This document shows positions 44,901 through 51,583 of a stretch of DNA of 64,000 nt, piece after piece. The notes beneath the pieces were generated by a model that saw only the letters and a program-made list of their open reading frames with translations, was not told where the DNA came from and did no database searches. The stretch comes from Hyphomicrobiales bacterium (lineage in GTDB: Bacteria > Pseudomonadota > Alphaproteobacteria > Rhizobiales > Beijerinckiaceae): assembly GCA_930633495.1 (NCBI GenBank), contig CAKNFJ010000002.1, forward strand, positions 124,001 to 188,000, read 5' to 3'. Both the position numbers and the translations under genes were made by a program. Position 1 is the stretch's first letter. Every line of letters begins with the position of its first letter.

Positions 44901-47219
44901 GCTGCGACCGCCGCGACCAAACCGGTCCGTGACAATGAGGCTGATCGCCCCGCTCACTTCTGCCTGCGGCGGAACGCCGGAAATCACACCGCTCGTGGTG
45001 TTCAAGGTAGCCCAGGAGGGCAAGGTGCCCGAGTCGACAGCCCATGTCAGCGGAGCAAAGGCGTTGGCAACGGACGGGGCGGCAGCAAATTCCTGGCCCG
45101 TGGTTGCGATGCGCGAGGCCATGGAAACAGTCGGGCTGCTATCCGACGGCGCGATCGAGAAATCGAAGTAATTCGAGACGGCCGAATTTCCAACCTGGTC
45201 CGTCACAAGGATCGACAGGCCACTCAGGTCTCCCGAAACGGTCGGCAGGCCCGAGAAGCGGCCACGGAGCGTATCGAACGTGAGGCCCTCGGGAACCCGC
45301 CCCGTTGCAAGGGCATAGAACTGGCCGCCCTGCCCCCCAGATACGGTCGGAACTGCCGTCGTAATCTCTTCGGCGACCTTCGCCTGCAGCGTCTCCGGCA
45401 TCGAGATCGCCATCGGCGCAGAGGGCGTTACAGCGATCGAGAATGTTGAGGAAATTGCCTGGGCATTGTCGGCGGAGTCGGTGGCGCGATAGGACAGGCC
45501 AGAAATTACCTCCGGAGACGCAGGGGTTCCCGCGATCGTGCCAGTCGCGGGCTCGAAGAGCGCCCAGCTCGGCAGCGAACCCGTCAGCGACCAGCTCACA
45601 GTGCCTTTGGCGCCGCTGACCGTGGGTGTGTACTTGAAGAACGTGTTGGTCGAGGCCGGAAGGCTCTCGGGGATCGCAGCGATCTCAAAGGCGATCGGCT
45701 CTTCTTCGGGACGAACATCGATCCGGAAATCGCGCGAAATCGCCCTTATGCCGTCCACCGAGTCGCGGACCTGGAGCGATGTCTGGACTGCCCCGACGGT
45801 CGTCGGGGTGCCGGAAACAATGCCTGTGACCGTGTCAATCGACAGCCCGGCGGGCAATCCGCCCGAGATCGACCAGGTGGGCGTCCCAATCAGGCCCTCG
45901 ACCACGGGCGCAGCCATTGTGAAGGGTTTATTGACCCGGGCAGCCGGGACAGAGGGCGCCTCGATTTTAAGGCCCTTGACGATGTTGATCGTGGTCGGTG
46001 CGGAGGTTGCGGTTGCTCCGTCGAACAAGTCGACCACGGTGAACGTCACGCCTGGATAGGAGGCTATCCCGCCGACATCACCGAAGAGGGAGCCGTTAGA
46101 GTAGCTGAACTCGTAGCCGGGCACCGATCGCGACATCGACCAATAGCCGCCGGCGAGCAGGTTGCTCCCCTGCGGACGAACGAGAAGCTTGGCGCCCTGC
46201 CCCTGGCGGAAATTGTAGGTTGCGCTCACCGCGATCGTCGGCGCGTCTGCGACGTTGATCGAGACAGGAGCGGAGATGGTGGAGGCGCCGGTCGTGCTAT
46301 CGACGACCTTGAGCGCGACGCCCGTGGCAGTTCCGGTGGAAACAGCGGTTCCTGAGATCGCACCAGTGCTGGAGTTGAGGGAAAGGCCAGCTGGCAGGGG
46401 TGTGCCCTCTTCGGACACCGTCCAGGTATAAGGCCCTGGCGTTCCGGTAGCAGTCGGACGGATCTCATTCATCGCGCGAGCGAGGCGAGCCGAGATCTTC
46501 GAGGGCAAGCCCGCGATGTTGATCGACGACGTGACCGCGATCGCAAACTCCGAAGAGGATCCGGTGGCGCCGTCGGCATCGGTCACCGAAAGCCGAAGGC
46601 CGGCATAAGTCCCCTGCTGACGCGGCGTGCCGCTGATCGAGCCCGTGTTGGGGTTGAGGCTCAGGCCAAGCGGAAGCTGGCCGGAAAGTGTCCAGGCCTG
46701 CGAACCGAACACAGGGCGCGCGTTGGGCCGCAACGCGAACTCGTCCCCGGTCTTGGCGGTGTAGCTCGGTGAAACCGTGATCGTCGGGACCGGCTGGACA
46801 TCGATGATGAGCGATGGGCTTTCGCCCCACTTCCCGTTCGCGTCCACGCCTTTGAAGCGGGCCGCTTGCGAGGTCTGGATGGCGGTCGGAACACCCGAGA
46901 TCAGGCCGGTGCCCGGGTTGAAGGTCAGTCCATCAGGAATCGCCGTTCCGATGCTGCTCCATGCGATCGTGCCGGTCGCATTCTGCGCGGTCAGCTGCAG
47001 CGAAAAGGGAACGCCGAGACGAGCCCGGACCTGCACGGGAAGATAGATGGCTAGATCGCCGGTGCCGCGAACGGGCCCCTCTTCGCCAGGCGTTCCGGGA
47101 TTCGTCGGGGTCGCGACGCTCGACACAGCATGTCGGAAATAAAACGCCTGCTGGGCAAAAGCGCCCTGCGGGAGCGCAATCGCGACGGCCAGGACGGCAC
47201 TGATGATACGGCGAAGCAT
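35922..47219 (-). CDS. giant secreted putative-Ig (He_PIG) repeat protein, copy 2
   Basis: About 3,765 residues, the same length as copy 1. It starts at the ATG at 47219 with the near-identical signal peptide MLRRIISAVLAVAIALPQGA. The same 39 repeats occur in the same order, and individual repeats pair one-to-one with copy 1 (for example GYEFS in repeat 4 and RPYSINSATG in repeat 21). Sequence has diverged throughout, but no repeat was gained or lost. Synonymous drift and amino-acid changes are spread along the gene. No anchor or barrel is visible. It is divergent from the GntR regulator gene region and convergent with the cspA remnant. Exported surface or matrix protein is the likeliest role, by analogy. 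Confidence 0.85.
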   Translation of the reverse strand: MLRRIISAVLAVAIALPQGAFAQQAFYFRHAVSSVATPTNPGTPGEEGPVRGTGDLAIYLPVQVRARLGVPFSLQLTAQNATGTIAWSSIGTAIPDGLTFNPGTGLISGVPTAIQTSQAARFKGVDANGKWGESPSLIIDVQPVPTITVSPSYTAKTGDEFALRPNARPVFGSQAWTLSGQLPLGLSLNPNTGSISGTPRQQGTYAGLRLSVTDADGATGSSSEFAIAVTSSINIAGLPSKISARLARAMNEIRPTATGTPGPYTWTVSEEGTPLPAGLSLNSSTGAISGTAVSTGTATGVALKVVDSTTGASTISAPVSINVADAPTIAVSATYNFRQGQGAKLLVRPQGSNLLAGGYWSMSRSVPGYEFSYSNGSLFGDVGGIASYPGVTFTVVDLFDGATATSAPTTINIVKGLKIEAPSVPAARVNKPFTMAAPVVEGLIGTPTWSISGGLPAGLSIDTVTGIVSGTPTTVGAVQTSLQVRDSVDGIRAISRDFRIDVRPEEEPIAFEIAAIPESLPASTNTFFKYTPTVSGAKGTVSWSLTGSLPSWALFEPATGTIAGTPASPEVISGLSYRATDSADNAQAISSTFSIAVTPSAPMAISMPETLQAKVAEEITTAVPTVSGGQGGQFYALATGRVPEGLTFDTLRGRFSGLPTVSGDLSGLSILVTDQVGNSAVSNYFDFSIAPSDSSPTVSMASRIATTGQEFAAAPSVANAFAPLTWAVDSGTLPSWATLNTTSGVISGVPPQAEVSGAISLIVTDRFGRGGRSSPFTISVVDAPVFSASIASLTATQGSTFGASPSVVGARGAVTWSVSSGTLPPGLGLNATTGHISGVPSTVGAFQGIVLSGQDSTGATTSTNAFAITVAPSPLSMEAYPAELAATYGTPFTAPAPVVRGARGTLVWSLISGTLPSWASFDPATGRISGTPDALTETGGLRVRVTDENGTNAQTTIFKIPVKRQTLTASVPSSLGFHVNTPISSAAPTMAGLIGSPSFTLTAGTLPSGLVLNSATGVISGTLSAPASSAGLILTLTDSFDQATARTNSFTISVMGDPQITVASEYPGARDEGFSASPSVTNAVGVQNWTIESGTLPSWASLSATTGKIFGTPTQIETSTGISLRMTDAAGGSAVSAPFSIAIGSGLSASSDHTIYTPRIGVAFATDSPRVYNAKGTISWSVETGSLPSWATLDAVTGVISGIPTQASTHTVTLLLTDSAGGTATLSPLTFNTKSSAEIAVASKSLRVGAPLALQPVVTGAVTTMEWTVSSGELPPWAVLDTATGAITGTPVATGAWTLSLKGTEADGAVSTSPNFTITATPGLSVANQAQSYGGRIERPFSMAPVTVNGAIGTLVWSIAPRSNLPSGLTLNTANGALSGTPNLSGNFAPNLEVRDEADQATLRVSLSIQIAPKLTIGAPGTVSVHADEPFATPAPSVVGQRGALSWSLTGGTLPGWANFNAASGTITGTAPGDLTKVGPLKLSVTDTLDQEKSAEVDIGINVVGRLGVAGLPTSFSARNGTPFTSARPSVINAIGQATWTWGQGSNPPSWVTLNAATGVLTGTPSEVVTTSGLTLIVTDSTGKVASSAPFTLTVFNQPSVTVSADTVKKRVGDDISISATATGLAGTPTWSLVFQPGSDPLPAGLIFDTATGRVSGTPSAPGSAFFMIRVTDGNDQSIADSPLVSLTIGPQFVLSGLGNAYFARIGSFIDLGQPTLVGQAGATVSYSVSVAGGTMPSGLSVDPSTGHIRGVPATALSPTVATLTATDSYDQAKARATFTLGALPNPAISGVRDVSLRNDMPVETAALVPSASNLFYANAGYWTVNGTLPTGVSLDPANGRLKGTPTGYAASTNFPGLTLTLTDTSDNKAVTSAPFSITVNSGMAVTTSQPSYTLRAGVSFTTAAPTAIGISGTPTWSLTTLSGVPRPYSINSATGVIVTTPPANAAGTWVYALSVKDSLDGKTASTEVSANILPATTISYASNTALTPGQQISLAPVVRNNLGALSYEVYTGQLPSGMSLNATTGAITGTSAATVTSTIKIAARDTDGYYAISDNIRIAVTNAPDVFVGEIPLAKVRKPFSIVPSTNIATVSWSLTGTLPAGLTFNSASGSITGTPTSVGSSGTLRINALNTATSITGYSEDFTITVAEGNVISVSAAAEKWRKGLGSTAQFAVANAVGSVTWSVSSGSLPPGVVLDSTTGSLSGTPMSFGTYQPVIRIVDSEQASATLPYTMSVQAGPSITYQAVILRPGVNSNVLPRTQDLIGTPLFAITGTLPAGLTFSTSTGAIAGTPTDASSAPSVVTVRLTDSDGAIAEASLSLIVSENAFIVDAGGTAFTATVGQPFRLAPVAYLQNETVGQYASWSINGKLPQGLTFDPITGVISGTPSPLAAGTNTFSIQATYNYQSASTPSLTLTVADRAAPIATFASSSYTIRRGAPISIVPTVQNAVGDVFWSLNSGTLPPGLAASDQTGAVTGTPITNGSYQFALRATDSSRFGVTPTVTLVVQDGLTAAVTEVSSNNRVGKVYLANAVATGGDGEVAWSVVQGPMPTGISLNASNGYITGTPTQAGNFLVKLRATDARGASKEVSHIINVNDAPEIAVVASQTAVVGSPFSFTPSALSAVPTLVWSMVGTLPAGLSFDTATGRISGTPTAPGSANDLRLVVRDGDGLSATSRAFTITVNAASTTFTATMPSVVNFKMGVATSVSPTLNGATGSSQTYSLQWYSGANWYAASSANLPTGVSFDTTTGVISGTPTTTTSSQSYRIVVIDYRSPSNVTATTNQFTFSIDAWTPIQVTTAPKYDIVRGQEFGMQPAVTGNVGETSYTLQAASGGSWVAFNAAYLPAGITFNPANGSISGTTVVPNVPMTTFRILVRDARNVTAYSNQFVLGIANWEMPRITLPNNVTVNRGQSIEIAPIIQGVAGTIQSMGLQGLSGGNYFNPGTAVMPGVTFNPATGVISGIPTSSLSSYQAYRIWLTENRNGQVQTVYSNQLVITVNDWATPTISIDSSVKVARGVPAVITPTVTGVSGTLGNFSVYGLSGGNWATASLPQGMTLNTTTGVISGTPQAATSPQSYYRLYGQETRQGQTFGFSSNAFAINITDWSPPTIVYPLRTSFVIGAPITIQPVVENVEGTTNYNLYYYNGTALSASSDGRWLPNGLAFDRTTGQITGTPTAGTYGTGIYYVNGTETRSVGGVNQNIAMSAPNFHIEAAPASGTPTLSYGNDNTVDAVANGQVDAAPALAGAAQVTGPYTLTFTPITGLTGGKVNYVNSLPAGMTFNSTTGRFTASALGPSTGGRWYGYKVCAPTPAGQACGTVTFNIADRPNVVVDVMPYIDGTRRQSLNVVPTARNAVGAVSWTLQAQIISVNALNAGEFATASMPPGLTFNGSTGAISGTPTQAGIFRGYRLVATDSQGASFRGQTQEIIIRIADVEPFTLTAPGIIDVNVNEPVDFSPVPAGNVGSVVWNSSLTILANTINDGQGTFRQNALPLGLSYDASRGRILGTPAVSLAEGLYRGYRICGTDELARSACTGEIIIRVQPKPVLAVKVPLYVTVRQGEAVQIVPNAENAYGTPVWNSVIISGSAPVLNGHNGDFVSGSLPPGLSYSAATGTIQGTVSLTTSPGRWRGYKIAVRDGRNISVNSDEIIIEVVTGEPLAIQAPLVTEAVRGQPISIQATASNVIGTLAWNPAIITGASTAQNGTNGDYVSGSLPPGLTYSAATGMISGTVTAATAPGRWRGYKFGATDSRNAGVTSDEIIINVQ

Positions 47220-47538
47220 TTTCTGCTCTGACCCCAAGAACCAGACACCAAAGTCCTTGATGTGTAACTGGCTTCCTTGCTCACTTCCATAGGCGCGAGC
47301 AGCGGGTCCACCAACCGCTTATGGATAATGGGGTTTTTCCAGCGGTCGGACGGAGGAATAGTCCGACATTCGAAGGAATTTTCAGGACTGATGATGGATT
47401 CGCTACGAGATTTGAAGGATTGAAGAAACAAGAACCACAGCGATTCGAGCGAATTCGTCGCGAAATGCGTTTGACGCAAGCAAGGATCGAGCGTGGGATC
47501 GATACCGCGCCGCATCGAAATCAGGGGTGTCGGACGGC
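47220..47538. promoter_or_regulatory. upstream region of giant gene 2
   Basis: The first 237 bases match the upstream region of giant gene 1 in ordered blocks (see 35496-35721). GANTC sites are at 47397-47401 and 47452-47456, and GAAGGATTGAAG is at about 47414. The remaining stretch up to 47538 is downstream of the GntR gene and shows no recognised element or gene. Confidence 0.45.
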
Positions 47539-48297
47539 TCAGCGAATTTCGACGCTGAAGGTGAAGGCGCCGGCGGCGCCGCGCGCGGCCCGGTATTCCA
47601 TCGGCTCGCCGGCATAGTCGTAAGCGATGCGCGTCAACACCACCATTGGCTCGCCTGGTCGGGCGCCCGTGACGCCATCGGCCTCAGTCGCGCTGTCGAT
47701 GGAAAGCGTTTCGACGACAGAGGCAACCAATTGGCTGCAGCTGGCCTCGTAGATTGGGTAAAGCAGGCCGTTCAGGGATCCCTCCCCGAGCTCCAGCAGT
47801 CCATGAAAGCGCTTCCGTGGGAGCCAGATGCGCTCGCTCAGCTCGGGCTTTCCACCAACGGAAGTCAGGCGCCGCAGCTCGATGACGTCCTGGACCTTGC
47901 GAAGCCGTAGTTTATCGAGGGTTGCCTGGGGCGGTTCTGGATCGACAAGCACCGCTGAAGCCTGGATAGGTCCGACACCAGTGATCGGATCAGGATATCC
48001 CTCTCCCGCGGCTTCGACTGGAAGGTTGGGGTCCCGAAAAGCCCTATAGAGTGACTTCTCGAAGCTTGGGCGTCTGATGAAGGTGCCTCGCCCTCTCGTC
48101 CGCACCAGTAGCCCATCGTCGACCAGAGTCTCGATTGCCTTGCGAATGGTGCCCATCGACACCTGAAGCTTCGAGGCAAGCTCTGTTTCTGGGGGAATTG
48201 CCGAACCGAACGCCCAATGGCCTTCCGCGATATGTTGCGCGAACTCATTTCGCAGGCGGATGTAAATGGGGATCCTGTGATCCAGCGCGTTTGGCAT
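47539..48297 (-). CDS. GntR-family (HutC/UTRA-type) transcriptional regulator
   Basis: A 252-residue protein starting MPNALDHRIPIYIRLRNEF. Residues about 8-75 form the GntR winged helix (IPPETELASKLQVSMGTIRK and DDGLLVRTRGRGTFI). Residues about 95-250 match a UTRA ligand domain (ELRRLTSVGGKPELSERIWL near 130; GEPMEYRAARGAAGAF near the end). HutC-type regulators respond to small metabolites. The ligand here is unknown. It lies next to the giant gene 2 promoter and could control it, but that is only proximity. Confidence 0.85.
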   Translation of the reverse strand: MPNALDHRIPIYIRLRNEFAQHIAEGHWAFGSAIPPETELASKLQVSMGTIRKAIETLVDDGLLVRTRGRGTFIRRPSFEKSLYRAFRDPNLPVEAAGEGYPDPITGVGPIQASAVLVDPEPPQATLDKLRLRKVQDVIELRRLTSVGGKPELSERIWLPRKRFHGLLELGEGSLNGLLYPIYEASCSQLVASVVETLSIDSATEADGVTGARPGEPMVVLTRIAYDYAGEPMEYRAARGAAGAFTFSVEIR

Positions 48298-48683
48298 GGG
48301 TGCTTCGGTTTGAACGGCCGATTCTCCGAAAGGGAAACGGGCCAAAGGGGTAGTCGGTACGCTCGTACGTCAGCTTCCATCGGCTCTGGTCTACACGCCG
48401 GCACCTCGGTCTCTGGCCTACTTGAGCGGTTGTTGCCGAGGAACCGTCCGTTGCCAAGCCCTCCTGGGTAGTACCTGGAAAGAGGGATGGCGCCTCAGCC
48501 CGTGAGACATCGCCGGAAACGCGGGATTCACATGGGGTTTGGCGGATCGATTGCGAGCGCAGGACCGTTCTACGATAATCCTTGAAAGACACGGATTTTT
48601 GTTAGCGTGTCCTTCGAGCGACACCCCGAAGGGTGACATGGTACCGCTCATTCCGTGTCGCGAAACCAGTCCGGCTGATTCGC
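48298..48683. other. 386-base intergenic region
   Basis: No gene is convincing on either strand; open frames here have poor, Arg/Ser-rich compositions. It contains GATAATCCTTGAAAG (about 48573-48587), a copy of the recurrent ATCCTTG element, a GATTC site near 48527, and a short CACCC-GGGTG hairpin near 48630. It may hold the promoters of the GntR gene and an RNA leader. Confidence 0.35.
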
Positions 48684-49277
48684 CTAAGGTCGTAGAGCCG
48701 TCGTCAGACGGTGTTCGAGCTGACCCAGGTCCACATGGCGCTTGAATTTGGCAAGCAAGGCCTTGTTCCAGGTATCGGCCGTGCCGCCTGGTTTCAGTCC
48801 CGCTCGAAGGGCAAGCGTTTCCCCGGGCCAGAAACGGTGATCGCCACCCGCGCCGAAAGTGAAGGCAAGGATCGCATCGGAGGCAGCCACCCGTGTGTTG
48901 CGTTCCTTGAACCCGCGATAGGTCGCGGTCATCGCGCCCTTCTCGGTGGCACGCGAAAGCTCCGCGAGGCTGTCGATCCCACAGGCCCTGCTAAATGCCT
49001 CGTGGTAGAAGTTCGCGGTGCGACCGTCGCCACGATCGGCATAGGCACTTCCCTGCCAGGGCGCGGGCAGATGCAGCTGGAGCTCTGTCACCACATCCTC
49101 AAGGAAGAGCGTCACGGCGACGTGGTCCGCGAAAGCGGCGCCTCCCGAGATCAGCCTGGTCGCCCCAACGTCGCGCACCATGACGCGCGCCTCGGCGCAC
49201 ATCTCCGCGTACAAGTCCGGGGTCATTCGATCGGCATCGTCGCGCCGACCAGCTGAGCCAATGATAGCGAGATGCAT
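48684..49277 (-). CDS. SLOG-like Rossmann-fold protein
   Basis: A 197-residue protein. The ATG at 49277 is chosen because the fold starts immediately: MHLAIIGSAGRRDDADRM is a strand followed by a glycine-rich nucleotide-binding loop. VGATRLISGGAAFADHVAVT resembles the GGxxGxD second motif of the SLOG superfamily (DprA/LOG/YspA-like). Such domains bind nucleotides or nucleotide-derived signals, and some act in defence or in cytokinin-type hydrolysis. The C-terminal 90 residues (ANFYHEAFSRACGIDSLAEL and on) are unrecognised. Function unknown. Confidence 0.55.
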   Translation of the reverse strand: MHLAIIGSAGRRDDADRMTPDLYAEMCAEARVMVRDVGATRLISGGAAFADHVAVTLFLEDVVTELQLHLPAPWQGSAYADRGDGRTANFYHEAFSRACGIDSLAELSRATEKGAMTATYRGFKERNTRVAASDAILAFTFGAGGDHRFWPGETLALRAGLKPGGTADTWNKALLAKFKRHVDLGQLEHRLTTALRP

Positions 49278-49577
49278 CGCAAGTCCGACCGGAAAGTTGA
49301 GCTCCTGAGATCCTACTGGGCAACGCTGAAATTGGCACGCTCCTTCTCCATCGACGGCGGAAATCTGGGATGGCCATCCACGGGCGATTGATGGATTACT
49401 CATTTTATCCTTGTTCCAGTCGCGAACCGATCCTAGTCCTTTATCTCCGGGAGATTGATAGCCGCAGCGGCGCTCTCCTGATTGAACCGGATCGGACGAT
49501 CCATTCCTTTCGAGCTGACCGTTTTCAGCTCTCTCACCGTAGGCCCACAGCGCCAACGCAAAACGCGAGACTACGGA
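49278..49577. promoter_or_regulatory. divergent intergenic region upstream of the transglycosylase
   Basis: A 300-base region without a convincing gene. It holds TTATCCTTGTTCC (about 49406-49418), another copy of the recurrent element, with TTGTTC placed as a possible -35 box. It also holds a perfect 14-base palindrome-like dyad, GGATCG-GA-CGATCC, at 49489-49502. The lytic transglycosylase starts at 49578. Confidence 0.4.
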
Positions 49578-50108
49578 ATGAAATTTTCACGCATCATGCT
49601 CACGGCGATCGCTGGCCTGTCTCTCGCAGGCTGCGCGCAGACCCGTGTCCAGACCGCAGCCGTTGCGGAGCCGGCTCCCCAGGCCGTCAAGGCCAGCAGC
49701 AACACGGTCGGCAAAGTCGCCCGCACGCCGGTCCACGACCTCGTTACCAAGGTCGCTGAGCGCAAGCAGGTTCCTGTTGCGCTGGCTCATGCCATCGTTC
49801 GCCAGGAGAGCAACTACAACCCGTCCGCCGTCGGACGCGGTGGTCCGCTCGGCCTCACCCAGATCAAATGCCAGACGGCGCGTGGTCTCGGCTTCAAGGG
49901 CGATTGCTCCCAACTGAAGGATGCCGAGACCAACCTGGTCTGGGGCCTGGAGCATCTCCACCGCGCGATCCGCCGCGGTGGCGCCTCCTGCAAGGGCGTT
50001 GCGCTGCACCAGATGGGGCTCTACGCCACGCCCCGCTGCACCGCTTATGGCAGCGAGGTCATGACGATCGCAGCGAACTTCTCGCGGACAGGTGTCGCTT
50101 CGAAGTGA
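49578..50108 (+). CDS. lytic transglycosylase (SLT family) lipoprotein
   Basis: A 176-residue exported lipoprotein. The N-terminus MKFSRIMLTAIAGLSLAGC ends in a lipobox, with Cys19 as the lipidation site. Residues about 50-170 are a goose-type/SLT lysozyme-like domain: catalytic Glu77 in VRQESNYNPSAV, then GPLGLTQIKCQTARGLGF, the GLMQ-type motif. The enzyme would cleave the MurNAc-GlcNAc bond of peptidoglycan in the periplasm. Small SLT enzymes of this kind are common in conjugation systems (VirB1-like), where they open the wall for the channel. That role here is inference. Four Cys residues in the C-terminal part may form disulfides. Confidence 0.8.
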   Translation: MKFSRIMLTAIAGLSLAGCAQTRVQTAAVAEPAPQAVKASSNTVGKVARTPVHDLVTKVAERKQVPVALAHAIVRQESNYNPSAVGRGGPLGLTQIKCQTARGLGFKGDCSQLKDAETNLVWGLEHLHRAIRRGGASCKGVALHQMGLYATPRCTAYGSEVMTIAANFSRTGVASK

Positions 50109-50163
50109 CTCGTCGCGACAGATCAATTCCGAGGGGTTTCGTGGCGCTTGGATTTGAACTTTG

Positions 50164-50661
50164 ATGCTCGCCATGCTCGGACGCCTCATCTTTTCCGTCC
50201 TCGTTGTCGCGGGGCTCATCACTGGTGTGGTGCTGTTCTCGTTTCCGCGAGAGGAGGTCAAGCCGGCTTCGCTCTCTCCCGAGAACGCCTTCCTCAAGTC
50301 GATCCGGACGGCGCTTGCTGAGCGGGGGCAGTCGCGGGAGGTCTATATCGACCTGACCGAGAAGGTGCGGCCGCATTTCGAAGCGAAGTCGCTTGAGGCG
50401 ATGATTGAGGACATCCGCGCCGTGGCGGCAGCAACCGGCGAGATCAGCTCAGTCCCGCTCAACCCGGATGGCATCGCCAATCTGCTTCGCAGTGGTCAGG
50501 AGGTCGCTCTAGGCTTCAACCGATCGCAAATACGCGCGCTCGCCGGAACGTCCGAGGGTCTCGCGAGCGAGGATCGCATGCTCATCCGCCTTCGCGGAGG
50601 GAGCTACTCACACCCGCGGGTGGAGTTCGCTTCCCTCCGCGATACCCGTGTTTATCCCTGA
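50164..50661 (+). CDS. membrane-anchored hypothetical protein (165 aa)
   Basis: Starts MLAMLGRLIFSVLVVAGL, with one N-terminal membrane segment (about residues 7-27), then a soluble, probably periplasmic domain (FLKSIRTALAERGQSREVYI). It ends DTRVYP. It follows the transglycosylase by 55 bases and precedes another membrane protein by 14. No family recognised. A role with the transglycosylase is possible from position only. Confidence 0.6.
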   Translation: MLAMLGRLIFSVLVVAGLITGVVLFSFPREEVKPASLSPENAFLKSIRTALAERGQSREVYIDLTEKVRPHFEAKSLEAMIEDIRAVAAATGEISSVPLNPDGIANLLRSGQEVALGFNRSQIRALAGTSEGLASEDRMLIRLRGGSYSHPRVEFASLRDTRVYP

Positions 50662-50675
50662 CGCCCGAGACTAAA

Positions 50676-50966
50676 ATGACTGATATCGATCGCGCTCCGC
50701 CGAGCCGCGTCCGCACGCTTCTGACCCGGGCCGTGATGGCTCTGGGTGTTCTCGGCTTTGCCGCCTATCTGATCGACGACCTCTACGGTCTCAGCAAGCT
50801 TGGCGACAAGGTCATGGAGATTGTCGGGAACGTCCTCGCGGCCTTGTTCCTCCTTACGGTGGTCAAGCTCCTGTGCGAGATGTATTGGCCCTGGATTCGC
50901 CTCAAGCTGATCTGGATGGTGACTCTCGCCGGTGTCTGGGCCTGGTGGCGGATTGGCGGCTACTGA
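50676..50966 (+). CDS. small polytopic membrane protein (96 aa)
   Basis: Begins MTDIDRAPPSRVRTLLTR and carries about three hydrophobic segments (19-40, 45-65 and 72-92), the last ending in WWRIGGY. It is probably cotranscribed with the preceding gene. No family recognised. Its stop is six bases from the convergent L,D-transpeptidase stop. Confidence 0.6.
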   Translation: MTDIDRAPPSRVRTLLTRAVMALGVLGFAAYLIDDLYGLSKLGDKVMEIVGNVLAALFLLTVVKLLCEMYWPWIRLKLIWMVTLAGVWAWWRIGGY

Positions 50967-50972
50967 GCGTTT

Positions 50973-51464
50973 CTATCGAACTTCGACCGAGGCGCCGGCG
51001 CTCACGAGCTCGTAGAGCTGGGTGACATGGGCATTGTGCATCCGGAAGCAGCCGCTGGAGGCCGCTCGACCGATTGATCCCGGTGCGTTTGTGCCGTGGA
51101 TGCGGAGAGCGCCCTCGGCGAGATAGATTGCTCTGATGCCAAGAGGGTTGCCGGGCCCAGGGGCGACATAAGCCGGTAGCCGCGGGTTCTCGGCCCGCAT
51201 CGATTCCGTCGGCCGCCACGGTGGGTTCTTCGCCTTGTTGATGACACGAGTGCGGCCGAACCATTGGCGCCCCTCGCGCCCGACGGCGATCGGCCAGATG
51301 TGGGCCTCACCATCCGCCCGAACGAAGTAGAGCAGCCGTTCGCGGGTGTTGATGACGATCGACCCGGGCCGACCGGGCCCGTCATAGGCATAGACCAGCT
51401 GCGCGGACGCCGGCTGGGCGAGCGCGAACATAAGGATTGCGGCGAGAAGCAGAAGCGTGAGCAT
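50973..51464 (-). CDS. L,D-transpeptidase (YkuD domain)
   Basis: A 163-residue exported enzyme. Signal peptide MLTLLLLAAILMFALAQPAS, cleavage near ASA|Q. The YkuD catalytic signature HGTNAPGSIGRAASSGCFRMHN is split here into H123 and C139-R141, with Cys139 the nucleophile. It would form 3-3 cross-links in peptidoglycan or attach proteins to it. The domain is complete. Its neighbours (transglycosylase and membrane proteins) also concern the cell wall. Substrate specificity cannot be read from the sequence. Confidence 0.9.
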   Translation of the reverse strand: MLTLLLLAAILMFALAQPASAQLVYAYDGPGRPGSIVINTRERLLYFVRADGEAHIWPIAVGREGRQWFGRTRVINKAKNPPWRPTESMRAENPRLPAYVAPGPGNPLGIRAIYLAEGALRIHGTNAPGSIGRAASSGCFRMHNAHVTQLYELVSAGASVEVR

Positions 51465-51583
51465 CCTGCGACTATGCCTCGAGGCCGTGCATGGTGGAAT
51501 TTATTTGGGTGCCGCTTGTGGCAGGCGTCCCGTGGCGGCATTTTCAGAGCAAGCCGGATCGGCCCAGATCAAGGAATTTCCCA

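Noticed and set aside
24198..47219. The giant repeats as a CRISPR array or DNA satellite
   Set aside because: The periodicity is at protein level (about 95 codons) with divergent DNA between repeats; there are no short identical repeats or spacers.
48245..48592. Minus-strand 115-codon frame upstream of the GntR gene
   Set aside because: Ser/Arg/Pro-rich translation without a domain; it overlaps the N-terminus of the GntR gene and lacks a convincing ribosome site.
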